Positions 55,401 through 64,000 of a stretch of 64,000 bases of DNA are shown in pieces. Origin of the DNA: Diabrotica undecimpunctata (lineage: Eukaryota > Arthropoda > Insecta > Coleoptera > Chrysomelidae). How positions within the stretch are numbered: position 1 is the first letter of the stretch; each line of letters starts with the position of its first letter. The position numbers were made by a program, and so were the translations under genes. The stretch is from contig NC_092807.1 of NCBI RefSeq assembly GCF_040954645.1, positions 4,092,001 to 4,156,000 on the forward strand, in the 5' to 3' direction. The notes below the pieces were generated by a model that worked only from the letters and a program-made list of their open reading frames with translations, did no database searches and was not told where the DNA came from.

Positions 55401-58400
55401 AGCTGCGCAAGGTCTTTCCGAAGTTGTAGGAGGTTTGGGCGTCGAAAAACTCCACAAACTCATGCCAGAGATTATCAGCACAGCCGAACGAACTGACATT
55501 GCTCCTCATGTCAAAGACGGATACATCATGATGTTCATCTATATGCCAGTAGTGTTCACCAACGAGTTTACTCCTTACATCGGGCAAATCATCATTCCTA
55601 TTCTGAAGGCACTCGCTGACGAAAATGAGTATGTCAGAGATACGGCATTGAAAGCTGGTCAAAGAATTGTCACCCTCTATGCAGATTCGGCGATTTTGTT
55701 GCTTCTACCAGAGTTGGAAAAAGGACTATTTGATGAAAATTGGAGAATTAGATACAGGTAAGTTAGTATTTTTCATGGTTTTGTCCATATCGACGTAAAA
55801 TCTCAAAATTATTAATTCAAAAGTTTTTCTCTCTGCATTTTCCATGTTTTCCTTTTTTGTACCTATGACTGAGTATAAATTTAGTGAAAGCACTTGTCAC
55901 TACAAAGAAATAATTGATTTTAAAAGTATTTAAATACATATGACTGATTTTAAAACCAGCTACAAACGTATGACTCATTTTAGAAGAAGATTTATTTCAT
56001 TTTAAAAGTAGTAGTACACATAATTACTTATTTTAAAAGTAACTCAGACATATGACCGACTTACTAAGAAGCTATAGCCCAAATGACTGATTTTCAAACA
56101 CGATTTTTAATTTACATTATATATGACCTATTTTAGAACTCCTAGAAATACATGACTGATTCTAAAAGTAGCTATGAATGTGACACTGATCTTAAAAGTA
56201 CTTTAAGACATATAACTGATTTTAAAATTAGTTAGGAACGTGTTAGTAATTTTAAAAGCACTCAAGACGAGTAATTATTTCTAAAAGTGGCTAGGAAATA
56301 TATTACTGATTTTAAAAGAAGCTAGAGATGTATGATTGATTTCAATAGAGACTAGTGACATTAAACTCATTTTAAAAGTAACTATGGGACATATTTACTG
56401 ATTTTAAAGGTAAGTCAGACATATGAACGAATTGTTAAGGAGCTATTGGCAAATGACGGATAGCAAAAGAGCTTGTGGCAGATGACAGATTCTAAAATTA
56501 GCTAGGAAAATATGACTGATTCTAAAAGTAGCTCTCACCGTGACACTGATCTTAAAAGTACTTCAAGACATAACTAATTGTAAAATTAGAAACGTATTAC
56601 TAATTTTAAAAGCACTTAAAGACCTGTGGTTGGTTCTAAAAGTGACTAGAAAATATAGTGATGATTTTAAAAGTCAATTTAAAAACTCTCAAGGGCATAT
56701 TTCTAAAAGTATATAGTAACTGATTCTAGAAGTAGCTAAAGATTGTTTTATTCATTTTAATAGTACTTAAAGACACATATCTGATTAAAGTAAATAAATA
56801 TTTTTAGTAAAATTTAAAGGTAACTTAGAAGTACTTAAACATATAATTGAATTTAAAAATGCCATTTTGAATCGTTTCGCTTGTTATTTCAGTTCCGTAC
56901 AGCTTCTCGGAGACCTTCTGTACAGAATATCCGGAGTTACCGGAAAGATGAGTACAGAAACGGCCAGCGAAGACGACAACTTCGGTACCGAACAATCACA
57001 CACTGCAATTATCAAAGCCCTCGGTGCCGAAAGACGTAATAGAGTATTGGCTGGACTGTACATGGGTAGATCTGACGTAGCCCTCATGGTACGACAAGCT
57101 GCTCTGCACGTTTGGAAAGTGGTCGTTACGAATACGCCGAGAACTCTAAGAGAAATTTTACCAACGCTTTTTGGACTTCTTCTTGGGTAAGTATATACGT
57201 TTTGGTCTATATAATCTTCTGAAACTGTCATTTTTTATGTCGCGTAGCTGTCTTGCGAGCGATAGCTACGACAAACGTCAGGTAGCAGCTAGAACACTCG
57301 GGGATCTGGTCAGAAAACTGGGCGAAAGAGTCCTTCCAGAGATCATTCCGATCTTAGAACGAGGTCTGCAGTCTCCGCAAGCGGATCAACGTCAAGGAGT
57401 CTGTATCGGATTGTCCGAAATTATGGCGTCGACCTCCAAAGAAATGGTACTCACTTTCGTCAATTCATTGGTACCAACTGTTCGGAAAGCCCTCTGTGAT
57501 CCGTTGCCGGAAGTTAGACAAGCAGCGGCGAAAACGTTTGACAGTTTGCACTTCACTGTCGGTGCCCGAGCGTTGGATGATATTCTTCCTACATTATTGA
57601 ATCAATTGGTAAGTAGACGTTGATAATTCATTCTAATTTACATGGTTAGGTAAATTTTAAGATAAATAAAATCAAACGTATCTAAAAATGAATAAATTTC
57701 TGTTGCCAAAACGTCAAAATGTTACTATATTTGGGAAAAACGAAGTATTTAATGGGATCTCTCAGCCTCAATACGATGTAGGCTTATCATATGTTGCAAA
57801 GAAGTGTTTAAATTTTATAAAATATTTTCAAATACTCTTGAAAGTATTTTTGGGTATTACAGTTTGGAATTTTAATATAATATATTGTAAATGATCAATC
57901 CAAAACGAGATTACAATAGACATATTAATACACACACCGGCAAAATTAACGGAACACCTTAAAAATGGGACATGTTAGATGTCTCGAATTTCCTAAACCT
58001 GTTGTCCGATTTTAGTGATTTTTTCAGTATGTTATAGTTATATTATTTAAGAATATCGATGTAATAATATTGTTGCTAGACAGGTCAATGTCATTTTATA
58101 CCGGGTGTAACAATCATACTGTGTTTTTTCTTTCTCGGGCTTTCTTAACATTTTCTTTTTTAATTCATTTGCTTGTGTTTGATAATAAAAAAAAAGTTAG
58201 GCACGTTAACAACTAGCCATAAAGCCATGTTTTTCATCAATAAATCCTCATTTTCTGCTTAGTTTAATAAACAAGCCTAAAGTAGGCTATGAGAAGTTAA
58301 CAATTTAATACACACACCGGCAAATTTAAAGGAACAAGTTATTAATGCAATATTTCTTTATATTTGTATTTTATAGACTATATCTACATAGCTTTGAATG

Positions 58401-61400
58401 TTCCTTGTCACAAGAAAGTCTTAAATGTCAAAATGTCAAATTAATTTGTTTATTTGTATTGTGTTTTACATTTTACAGTCGTTCTGTTTGTTGATAACAA
58501 GTACAAAGTTGTGTTTAATTGATAAGTTAATTTGTTTGAGTTTGTTGGATGTGATTATTCTTTTGATTTGTTCTGGGTGATTTAATACCGACTGATATTG
58601 CTATGGCCGTAACAATGGTCGAAAATGGTCGAACATATAGGGAAGTTGCTGGAATATTTGGTAAATCAGCATCAACCATCCATCGTTGTGTAAGTCGTTG
58701 GAGACAAACCGGGGAGTATGTAAGAAGAAGGGGACAAGGTAGAAAACGTTTAACCACGGTTGTAGATGATCGATTTATAACGTTGCAAACATTACGTAGT
58801 AGACGTCAAACGGCAGTTCAAACCAAAAACCTGTTGCAAAATGTTCGTGGAACTACCATAAGTGAGCGCACAGTAAGAAGGAGACTGAAAGAAGCCGGTC
58901 TCAAGTCATATGTGCCAATAAAAGCTCCCAGACCCCAGAGACACCATCGTTTAGCACGGCTACAATTTGGTCGAGTACATCAAAATTGGAATGATAACCA
59001 CTAGAGTCAAATTCTCTTTACGGACGAGAGCCGTTTCTGTGTAAATTACATCGACGGTAGAGAAAGATTGTATGGGCGCCAAGGAGAACGAAATGCTCCT
59101 TTCAATTTTACTACGACCGTACCTTTTGGTGGAGGTTCAATTATGGTGTGGGGCGGTATATGTTTGGGAGCAAGAACAGAGTTAGTGGTGATTGATGATG
59201 GAGCATTAACAGCAGATAGATATATCAGAGATATTCTCCAAGACCATGTGGTATCTTTTGCATCATATATTGGCGAAAATTTTATTTTAATGCAGGATAA
59301 TGCGCGCCCACACGTCGCAGGCTGTATAAGAGATTTCTTATTACAAGTGGGTATAACAACGATGAATTGGCCAGCTTGTTCCCCAGACCTGAACCCGATA
59401 GAGCATGTGTGGAACATGCTAGGCAGAAAACTTAGGGCACGGGTTCCTGCTATTCAAAACAGAGAGGAAGTCAGAATTGCTTTGATTGAAGAATGGGAGA
59501 GACTGCCTCAACAACTGATTGATAGCGTTATCAGAAGTATGAGAAGACGAATAACTGCAGTTGAAGGGCTCGTGGGAGAAACACACGCTATTAAAGCCAA
59601 AAAAAAATGCATAAAAAAACCAATTTAAGTTCAAACTGTACAATAAAGTTAATGTGTTTAAAATCCGTATTTTGTTTGAGTCTGACATCTTTGTGTTTTA
59701 TTTCTTCTTAAACAGGTTTCATATTGTACTACCATTGTAATATAAATTCAAAATACTTCACCGACATTCGTATTATGATATTATCTAAACAATATTAACA
59801 ATATATGGACTAGAGAGAAAATACTCAGATTTTATGGTTGTTCCTTTAAATATGCCGGTGAAACTAAGCAGAAAATGAGCATTTATTGATGAAAAACATG
59901 GCTAGTTGTTAAAGTACCTAACTTTTTTATTATCCAACACAAGCAAATGAATCAAAAAAGAAAATGTTAAGAAAGCCTGAGGCTATAATTGAGTTTTAAT
60001 TTCAATATTTTATATATGCTAAGGTGTTCCGTTAATTTTGCCGGTGAGTGTAGTAATGAATCAAAAATACTAAAAAGTTTAATTTTGCCGATATTAAAAT
60101 ATTGGGTATATCTTCGACGAAATCAAACGAAAGTTGGCAACACTGCGAACAGCACTCAGTTTTTGCTGTGAGATTGGTCGTGTATGAACATTTTATATGT
60201 TGAATGGTTTTATCACGGTATGATGATCATCAAGGCCTTTCATGGTTCATTCTTCTTCTCAATTGTTCGTTTTCCATTCTTATCGGGTCCATAATTCTTC
60301 TGAGGATTTTTCTTTCGAATATTCTTAATCTTTCTTCACCTTTATCTGTGAGGTACATTAGAGCTGCGTATGTAACTACTGGTCTGATTGCAACTCTGTA
60401 TATCTTCAGTTTTATATTTCTGGGTAAGTGTTTGTTCTTCTTTAGCCTATGGTATCTCCAGTATGTTTTGTTATCTGCTAGTAACGTCCAGTATGTTTTT
60501 GCCATTCACAATTACTCCCAAGTATTTAAATTGTTGAACTCATTCAAAATTGCAGATTAGATATTTTTTTTCCTTCGTTAATTTCTAGACCTCTTTTCTG
60601 TGATCCGTTTCTTTATTTGCCAGGATTTTTAATGTTTCTTTTGATTTTCTGTTCACTGAACTAGTCTCGATGCTGCTGGCTGTATACGTTTTTTTGATTA
60701 ATAATGTTCACGTGTTATTACTTACACACACTGTTGCTAAGACACCGAAGAAACTATCATTATTATATTTTTTCAGAACGATGAAAATCCAGAGGTTGTA
60801 GAATGGACACTAGACGGTTTAAGACAAGTGATGGCAATCAAATCGCGCGTAGTATTGCCCTATTTGGTACCTCAGCTAACGGCGCCTCCTGCCAATACCA
60901 AAGCATTGTCAATTTTGGCTTCAGTAGCAGGCGAGGCCTTGAACAAATACCTCCCGAGGATCCTACCGGCCCTTCAAACGACTCTCGGTTCTTCACGAGG
61001 TACTCCCGAAGAAGCACAGGTAATCAAATCATCCAGTAATCTATCGTATTATTAAATTTTAAACTTTTAGCAAATGGAATACTGCCAAGCCGTTGTTCTC
61101 TCTGTAGTTGATGAAGTAGGAATCCGAACTGTAATAGATACCCTTTTAGAAAATACAAGGAACGAAAACGCCGATCAGAGAAGAGCAGCGGCAACGTTGC
61201 TTTGTGGATTTTGTGCTAACTCCAAAGCGCAGTACACCAGTCACGTTCCGCAGTTGCTTAGAGGACTCATACATCTCTGTATTGACTCAGATCGGGAAGT
61301 TTTGCAAATGTCATGGGAAGCTCTGAATGCTGTTACAAAGGTAAGTGTTTTATAATTGTTTCAAAAGTGCATTTAGACGTACTAGACAAAATTGTTTTCT

Positions 61401-62193
61401 TCACATTTTTTGTTGTTTCAGACTCTAGAACCCAAACAGCAAGCCACATACGTCTCAGACGTCCGACAAGCCGTTCGCTACGCCATGTCCGACATGAAAG
61501 GCACATCAGACCTACTGCCAGGTTTCTGTATACCCAAAGGTATCGCCCCGATCCTGCCAATCTTCCGAGAAGCGATTCTGAACGGAGACGGCGACGAAAA
61601 AGAAGCAGCAGCTCAAGGACTTGGTGAAATCATCAAAGTTACCAGCGCCGCAGCTTTGCAGCCCAGCGTGGTGGCTATTACTGGACCTCTGATTAGGATT
61701 TTGGGTGATAGGTTCAGTGCTAATGTCAAGACTGCCGTTCTAGATGCGCTAGCTACTTTATTGGCAAAGGTCAGTTGTAATTTTTTTATCTAAATCTATT
61801 TTTGGCTATTTAACACGAGCATTAAAAAAGATTTGATTGTTTAACTTTAATTTTATAATACAGTCATACAGGATAAATATGTCTTGTCGAATATTTGTAC
61901 TATAATAGAAAAATAAAACAAACAATTATTAATTATTTCCTATGTTGAATTATTTTTGACTGGACTATTATTCGGATGATATACATTTTGTGATTTTAGG
62001 TTGGAATAATGCTGAAACAATTTTTGCCACAATTACAAACAACGTTCGTGAAAGCTTTGAACGATCCCAATCGAGCTGTTCGGTTAAAATCTGCGACCGC
62101 TTTAGGATATCTCATAGTAATCCATCAAAGGGCTGATCCACTCTTTATGGAGCTGCACAATACTATTAAGAATACTGAGGATATTTCTATCAG
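39422..62193 (+). CDS. Gcn1: GCN1, ribosome-associated activator of the eIF2-alpha kinase GCN2 (16 exons, C-terminus beyond window)
   Basis: A cytosolic HEAT-repeat scaffold that binds translating ribosomes and, through its RWD-binding region, activates GCN2 when uncharged tRNA accumulates. Exons: 39422-39436, 39527-39629, 39695-39890, 39948-40134, 40746-40898, 42568-42820, 43489-43865, 44123-44444, 46914-49691, 54689-55757, 56893-57186, 57248-57608, 60777-61019, 61071-61340, 61422-61769, 62000-62193. Every junction is GT-AG and phases are consistent throughout, giving about 2,388 codons without a stop; the family is about 2,650-2,670 residues, so only the last 200-300 are missing. The start MADAE fits: it opens the frame and is followed by a GTAGGT donor. 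Intron 9 (5.0 kb), intron 12 (3.2 kb) and intron 8 (2.5 kb) are swollen by transposons, but no exon is damaged. Identification rests on recognition of long stretches such as [20 protein letters not shown]. Confidence 0.97.
42046..42092. repeat. (AT)n microsatellite in GCN1 intron 5
   Basis: Pure AT run. The rest of intron 5 (40899-42567) is AT-rich without recognised elements. Confidence 0.97.
43336..43403. repeat. (TA)n-(TG)n microsatellite in GCN1 intron 6
   Basis: TA run turning directly into a TG run. Intron 6 otherwise shows nothing recognisable. Confidence 0.97.
44551..44995. repeat. Three-copy tandem repeat, unit about 148-162 bp
   Basis: ACTTCAATTG or ACTTTAATTG starts at 44551, 44699 and 44861. 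Each unit then carries a TTTTAC(T)...ATAATA block, a GTGG/AGAGAAAA block, a GAGCCGGATATAC-type block and ATATTAGTA. Copies are diverged. It lies just upstream of the LINE fragment in GCN1 intron 8 and may be part of that or another element's 5' region. Confidence 0.65.
45100..46119 (+). mobile_element. CR1/jockey-like LINE, C-terminal part with (ATCT)n tail
   Basis: An open frame of about 255 codons ends at 45889: [56 protein letters not shown] and [20 protein letters not shown]. This is the post-catalytic region of CR1/L2/jockey-type LINEs (L-G-V-x-x-D then Y-G-x-x-x-W-G). A 200-bp 3' UTR ends in four ATCT units at 46101-46119. The catalytic core is absent (5'-truncated). It lies sense in GCN1 intron 8. 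Confidence 0.8.
46205..46535 (-). pseudogene. hAT transposase fragment (ZMYM/ZBED-type)
   Basis: Minus strand: [34 protein letters not shown], stop, [20 protein letters not shown] and [15 protein letters not shown]. The A-D-E-T-T-D motif carries the first catalytic Asp of hAT transposases. Two stops; the rest of the element is missing. In GCN1 intron 8, opposite to the gene. Confidence 0.75.
46914..49691 (+). CDS. Gcn1: GCN1 exon 9: central HEAT repeats and charged coiled coil
   Basis: One very large exon, codons about 536-1461. It begins [21 protein letters not shown] highly charged helix at about residues 780-840 ([37 protein letters not shown]) is the predicted coiled coil between two HEAT arrays. 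HEAT-like helical pairs continue to the end ([60 protein letters not shown]); the last part is where the region related to eEF3 begins in this family. It ends [11 protein letters not shown] at a GGTAATG junction, phase 1. Confidence 0.95.
49934..50236. repeat. Nested inverted repeat (hairpin) in GCN1 intron 9
   Basis: Outer arms: AATGAACTTTGATAAAATAA at about 49940 pairs with TTATTTTATCAAAGTTCATT at about 50211. Inner arms: CAATCCCAGAATGTCATAAA at 50060 pairs with the complementary sequence ending at 50197; about 60 bp pair almost perfectly around a small centre near 50130. On the left, 80 unpaired bases hold CACAAGTACTTTCGCTCACT, a sequence I associate with Penelope-like element ends. Fits a foldback or partial Penelope terminal structure. 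Confidence 0.75.
50370..51010 (-). pseudogene. Unassigned transposase-like protein with [11 protein letters not shown] motif
   Basis: Reading across two frameshifts on the minus strand: [76 protein letters not shown] and [20 protein letters not shown]. The combination of an F-S-D-N-C-x-G-Q-N-K-N box and an F-P-x-R-G-H-S-F-L-x-x-D-R-x-F-G box recurs in multicopy insect proteins and looks like a DDE-type nuclease core, but I cannot name the superfamily with confidence. No zinc finger or terminal repeats were found. It lies antisense in GCN1 intron 9; 51011-51540 holds nothing recognised. Confidence 0.5.
51839..53160 (-). pseudogene. hAT (hobo/ZBED1-like) transposase, left copy
   Basis: Minus strand: [40 protein letters not shown] (the D of the T-T-D-x-W motif), [19 protein letters not shown] (second Asp position altered in the expected T-D-N-A-x-N-M), stop, [18 protein letters not shown], then frameshifts and [20 protein letters not shown] with [14 protein letters not shown]. 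The BED finger exon upstream is not visible. Stops and a Thr-Asp to Thr-Tyr change show it is inactive. Confidence 0.75.
53500..54024 (+). pseudogene. hAT transposase C-terminal end, right inverted copy
   Basis: Matches the reverse complement of 51556-52070: the segment around AACCAGTACAAGAAAAATAA, then GGTGGAAAAACCATCGCCAT and the 3' UTR. Between them it keeps about 80 bp (53692-53772) that the left copy has lost. Stops are present. 53165-53500 and 54035-54680 hold nothing recognised. Confidence 0.75.
54689..55757 (+). CDS. Gcn1: GCN1 exon 10: eEF3-like HEAT region
   Basis: Codons about 1462-1818. Begins [20 protein letters not shown] and runs through regular HEAT repeats ([60 protein letters not shown]). 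This part of GCN1 is related to the HEAT domain of fungal elongation factor 3 and contributes to ribosome contact. Coding sequence only starts after the TGTTGCAG acceptor at 54688; the open frame further upstream is intron. Confidence 0.95.
55860..56850. repeat. Degenerate minisatellite, unit about 33 bp, filling GCN1 intron 10
   Basis: Nearly the whole intron consists of diverged units of roughly 33 bp, near-consensus ATGACTGATTTTAAAAGTAG followed by CTAnGAACAT. About 28-30 units. Some stretches show higher-order similarity, for example AGACATATGACCGACTTACTAAG at 56046 and AGACATATGAACGAATTGTTAAG at 56411. No coding signal. Confidence 0.8.
56893..57608 (+). CDS. Gcn1: GCN1 exons 11-12
   Basis: Exon 11 is 56893-57186 ([40 protein letters not shown]); exon 12 is 57248-57608 ([40 protein letters not shown]), separated by a 61-bp intron. 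Further HEAT repeats, codons about 1818-2036, leading into the RWD-binding region. Confidence 0.95.
58311..59864 (+). mobile_element. Tc1 element nested in the loop of the foldback element
   Basis: Inner ends CACACACCGGCAAATTTAAA at 58311 and, at the right, TTTAAATATGCCGGTG up to about 59864, flanked by TA (58309-58310 and 59865-59866). The termini belong to the same family as the outer ends, so the element jumped into a relative. About 1.55 kb, the expected size of a Tc1 with one transposase gene. Confidence 0.8.
58603..59628 (+). pseudogene. Tc1 (DD34E) transposase with a single stop codon
   Basis: About 342 codons in one frame, broken only by TAG at 59002-59004, where relatives have Trp before I/V-L-F-T-D-E-S. 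N-terminal helix-turn-helix: [20 protein letters not shown] and a second at [15 protein letters not shown], with a GRKR hook between. Catalytic residues: Asp in FTDESRF, Asp in [12 protein letters not shown], Glu in [11 protein letters not shown], with 34 residues between the last two (DD34E). C-terminus [13 protein letters not shown]. Apart from the one nonsense codon it looks complete, so inactivation is recent. Confidence 0.88.
60225..60545 (-). mobile_element. LINE C-terminal fragment
   Basis: Minus strand: [13 protein letters not shown] start, then [20 protein letters not shown] and [20 protein letters not shown]. The Y-x-x-x-I-R-P-V-V-T-Y and F-E-R-K-I-L-R-R-I motifs are those of the element at 12638-14930 and relatives. 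Truncated at both ends, in GCN1 intron 12. Confidence 0.7.
60777..62193 (+). CDS. Gcn1: GCN1 exons 13-16: RWD-binding (GCN2-binding) region
   Basis: Codons about 2037-2388. Exon 13 [20 protein letters not shown], exon 14 [20 protein letters not shown], exon 15 [20 protein letters not shown], exon 16 [20 protein letters not shown]. By position this corresponds to the segment that in yeast and mammals binds the RWD domain of GCN2. Exon 16 ends in phase 2 at GTTAGT; the following exon is past 64000, and the intervening sequence holds a Tc1 element. Confidence 0.93.
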
Positions 62194-62749
62194 GTTAGTA
62201 TATGGATGTATTAGGTCGTATATGATAGGATAGAAGATTTTCTCAAAGTGAAATATTTTTCTCGTAAAGTAATTTTAACAATAACTACAATTTTTTGTAA
62301 TGGTGTAGGTTTCCAAGTGAGAAAAATTATGTGTATTGATGTGAAAGTTTTGAAAATTGAATTTTCCATCCATCAAAGTTTTGAAACCATTCAAAAAAAC
62401 AATACACTAAACAAATTTCCAAAATATAACTTTTTCATTTCTATGGACTGGAATTTTTTTTTATTTTGCGAATTTAAACATTACAAACATATATTTAATA
62501 TTAACAATTTAAGAAACGACAAATATACTAAATAAAAATATAAAAACGTGAAACGTCATCATAATAGGCAAATACCCGGACTAAACTAGTACTATTGTGT
62601 AAGAGCTGTACTGTACTGCTCTTAGTCAACCTAAAACGTTGTTCTCTAATAGCATCTCTAGATCTTGTCTCGTGATCATGGAAGTTGCGAGTTTATGTTA
62701 AACTTACCTTTGTTGGCATGAATTTCAATTAGCGTCTCATATATATATA

Positions 62750-64000
62750 CAGTATTGTGCGAATTAATGTGAACAGAGATCGAAATTCAGTTTTCATAAG
62801 TTGGCACACCTGCTGTACCTATTCTTTCAACTGTTTTGTCAAAATAACAACATAACCTCAAAACCTTATTAGTATATTGTTCAAAACATGTGCTTTGTGT
62901 TTTATATCATCATTATATTTTGTTGTATCTCAGATTATGTGCAAGTTGGTGTTATTTTCATTGATTTAACTGTGCAATCAGGTTTAACTTTTTAATACGG
63001 ATATCACTCCTAGGAAAAGAGAAAGGATCATAACACTTAGTGAGCATACACCAATGACTCAGAGGGGCATTGCAAAGGAGTGTTGTGTAAGTTTGGAGGC
63101 AGTAAACAAAATAATTAAACAAAAAAAGGAAACAAAGTCAGTTGAAGTGCAGTGGAAAAGAAAATGTGGAAGAAAACGGAAGACTACTCCTCGAGATGAA
63201 GCCTTTCTTTTGCGCGATAGCAAACTTCATCCCAGAAAAACAAGCTATAACCTCCAGCAAGATTTAGAAAAAGCTGAAATAAAAATTCACGACTCAACGG
63301 TACGCAGACGTCTCTTAGAAGGAGGGAGAAGAGCCGTGAGACCGCAGAAGAAACAACTTCTGACAGCGCCTATGATGAAAAAAAGACTAAATTGGGCAAA
63401 AAATACGCTCATTGGAGTACAGAAGATTGGAGAAAAGTGTTATTTTCTGATGAGACCCACTTCCTAGTGCAGGGCCAGCGATCAAAATTCGTACGAAAGG
63501 CAGCCAATGAGTCACTTTCAGCTAGCCATATTAACCAAACAGTTAAACATCCCACCAAAAAAATGTTCTGGGGCTGTTTTTCATACTCGGGAATTGGCAC
63601 TGTTATTCCTATTGAAGGTATGATGAACAGTGAAAAGTACAAAGCCATGCTAGGGCAACGCTTGGCTATAGAGCTTGACAAAGTACAGACCAAAGGGAAT
63701 GCAGTTTTTTAACAAGATTCAGCTCCGTGCCAGGTATCGAAGTTTATGATAAAACACTTCAAGGATAATATTACCCTTCTTGATTGGCCTGGGAATTCAC
63801 CTGACCTTACTCCTATTGAAAATTTGTGGGCAATATGTAAGGCTCAAAAATTTGACTGTACTACTAAAACAAAAATGGTAGAAGCAGTGATTAAGGCGTG
63901 GTTTAGAGGTGAAGTAATCACAAACAATTGCAAAAAACTTGTGGATTCCATGCCTAGAAGACTCCAGGAAGTCATAAAAGTAAAAGGAGGACATATTAAA
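62750..64000 (+). mobile_element. Second Tc1-family element, runs off the right edge
   Basis: 5' terminus CAGTATTGTGCGAATTAATG at 62750 directly after an AT run ending TA (62748-62749). Different terminal sequence from the Tc1 at 58.3 kb, so a different family. In the intron after GCN1 exon 16. From 62194 to 62749 nothing else was recognised. Confidence 0.75.
63003..64000 (+). pseudogene. Tc1-like transposase, frameshift and stop, partial
   Basis: Reads TPRKRERIITLSEHTPMTQR (first helix-turn-helix), GRKRKTTPRDEAFLL, then a frame change in an A6 run at about 63398, RKVLFSDETHFLVQGQRSKF, KKMFWGCFSYSGIGTVIP, a TAA at 63711 where relatives have Gln (before QDSAPC), and LLDWPGNSPDLTPIENLWAI. All three catalytic acids are present (SDET, QDSAP, PIENLW). 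The end of the protein, MPRRLQEVIKVKGG, reaches the window edge. Confidence 0.85.

Larger units (their letters stand above)
57931..60050. mobile_element. Foldback Tc1-family element carrying a nested Tc1 (outer element)
   Basis: Outer terminal repeats of 31 bp begin CACACACCGGCAAAATTAAC (57931) and CACTCACCGGCAAAATTAAC (reverse complement, from 60050), one mismatch, flanked by TA (57929-57930, 60051-60052). Subterminal sequence is also inverted: 58130-58268 pairs with 59866-60000. Without the inner insertion (58311-59864) this is a foldback element of about 570 bp. It sits in GCN1 intron 12. Confidence 0.85.

Noticed and set aside
57688..57894. A 68-residue plus-strand open frame in GCN1 intron 12.
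   Set aside because: No similarity to a known family, no splice signals that would join it to GCN1.

Overview
This is AT-rich animal nuclear DNA with short, clearly spliced exons, long introns and a very heavy load of transposable elements: RTE-like and CR1-like LINEs, Penelope-like elements, Tc1, piggyBac, hAT and Harbinger. The two host proteins read as insect proteins. The element mix suggests a large-genome insect, most likely a beetle; that last step is inference, because nothing here fixes the species.

Layout. 1-10.8 kb holds a tyrosine decarboxylase gene (Tdc) on the minus strand. Seven coding exons (about 460 residues) are visible; the C-terminal end is not found in the window. Its introns carry LINE 3' ends, a decayed piggyBac, a 393-bp tandem duplication, inverted minisatellite blocks and, beyond exon 7, a hAT-like element with a BED-finger reading frame. 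10.8-39.4 kb is intergenic and almost entirely mobile DNA: decayed LINEs, LINE tails, Penelope fragments, a transposon with D-E spacing like the DD82E group, a TTAA-flanked foldback MITE, piggyBac remnants, a second hAT copy split by a LINE with an open 818-codon frame, a Harbinger remnant, a LINE interrupted by a 712-bp GC-rich insertion with a 14-bp target duplication, and a 213-bp near-palindromic MITE inside a (TA)n tract.

39.4-64 kb holds GCN1 on the plus strand. Sixteen exons (about 2,388 codons, all splice phases consistent) are visible; the last 200-300 residues lie past the right edge. Its introns hold further elements: a CR1-like LINE tail, hAT pieces including a tail-to-tail inverted pair, an unassigned transposase-like gene, a degenerate roughly 33-bp minisatellite, and a Tc1 transposon inserted in the loop of a related foldback element. 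A second Tc1 runs off the right end.

The host genes are unrelated in function: Tdc makes tyramine, the precursor of octopamine, while GCN1 is the ribosome-associated activator of the eIF2-alpha kinase GCN2 in amino-acid stress signalling. No rRNA, tRNA, CRISPR array or prokaryotic operon was recognised. The unusual material is in the mobile and repeat fraction, above all the GC-rich insertion, the self-nested Tc1, the palindromic elements and the intronic minisatellites.
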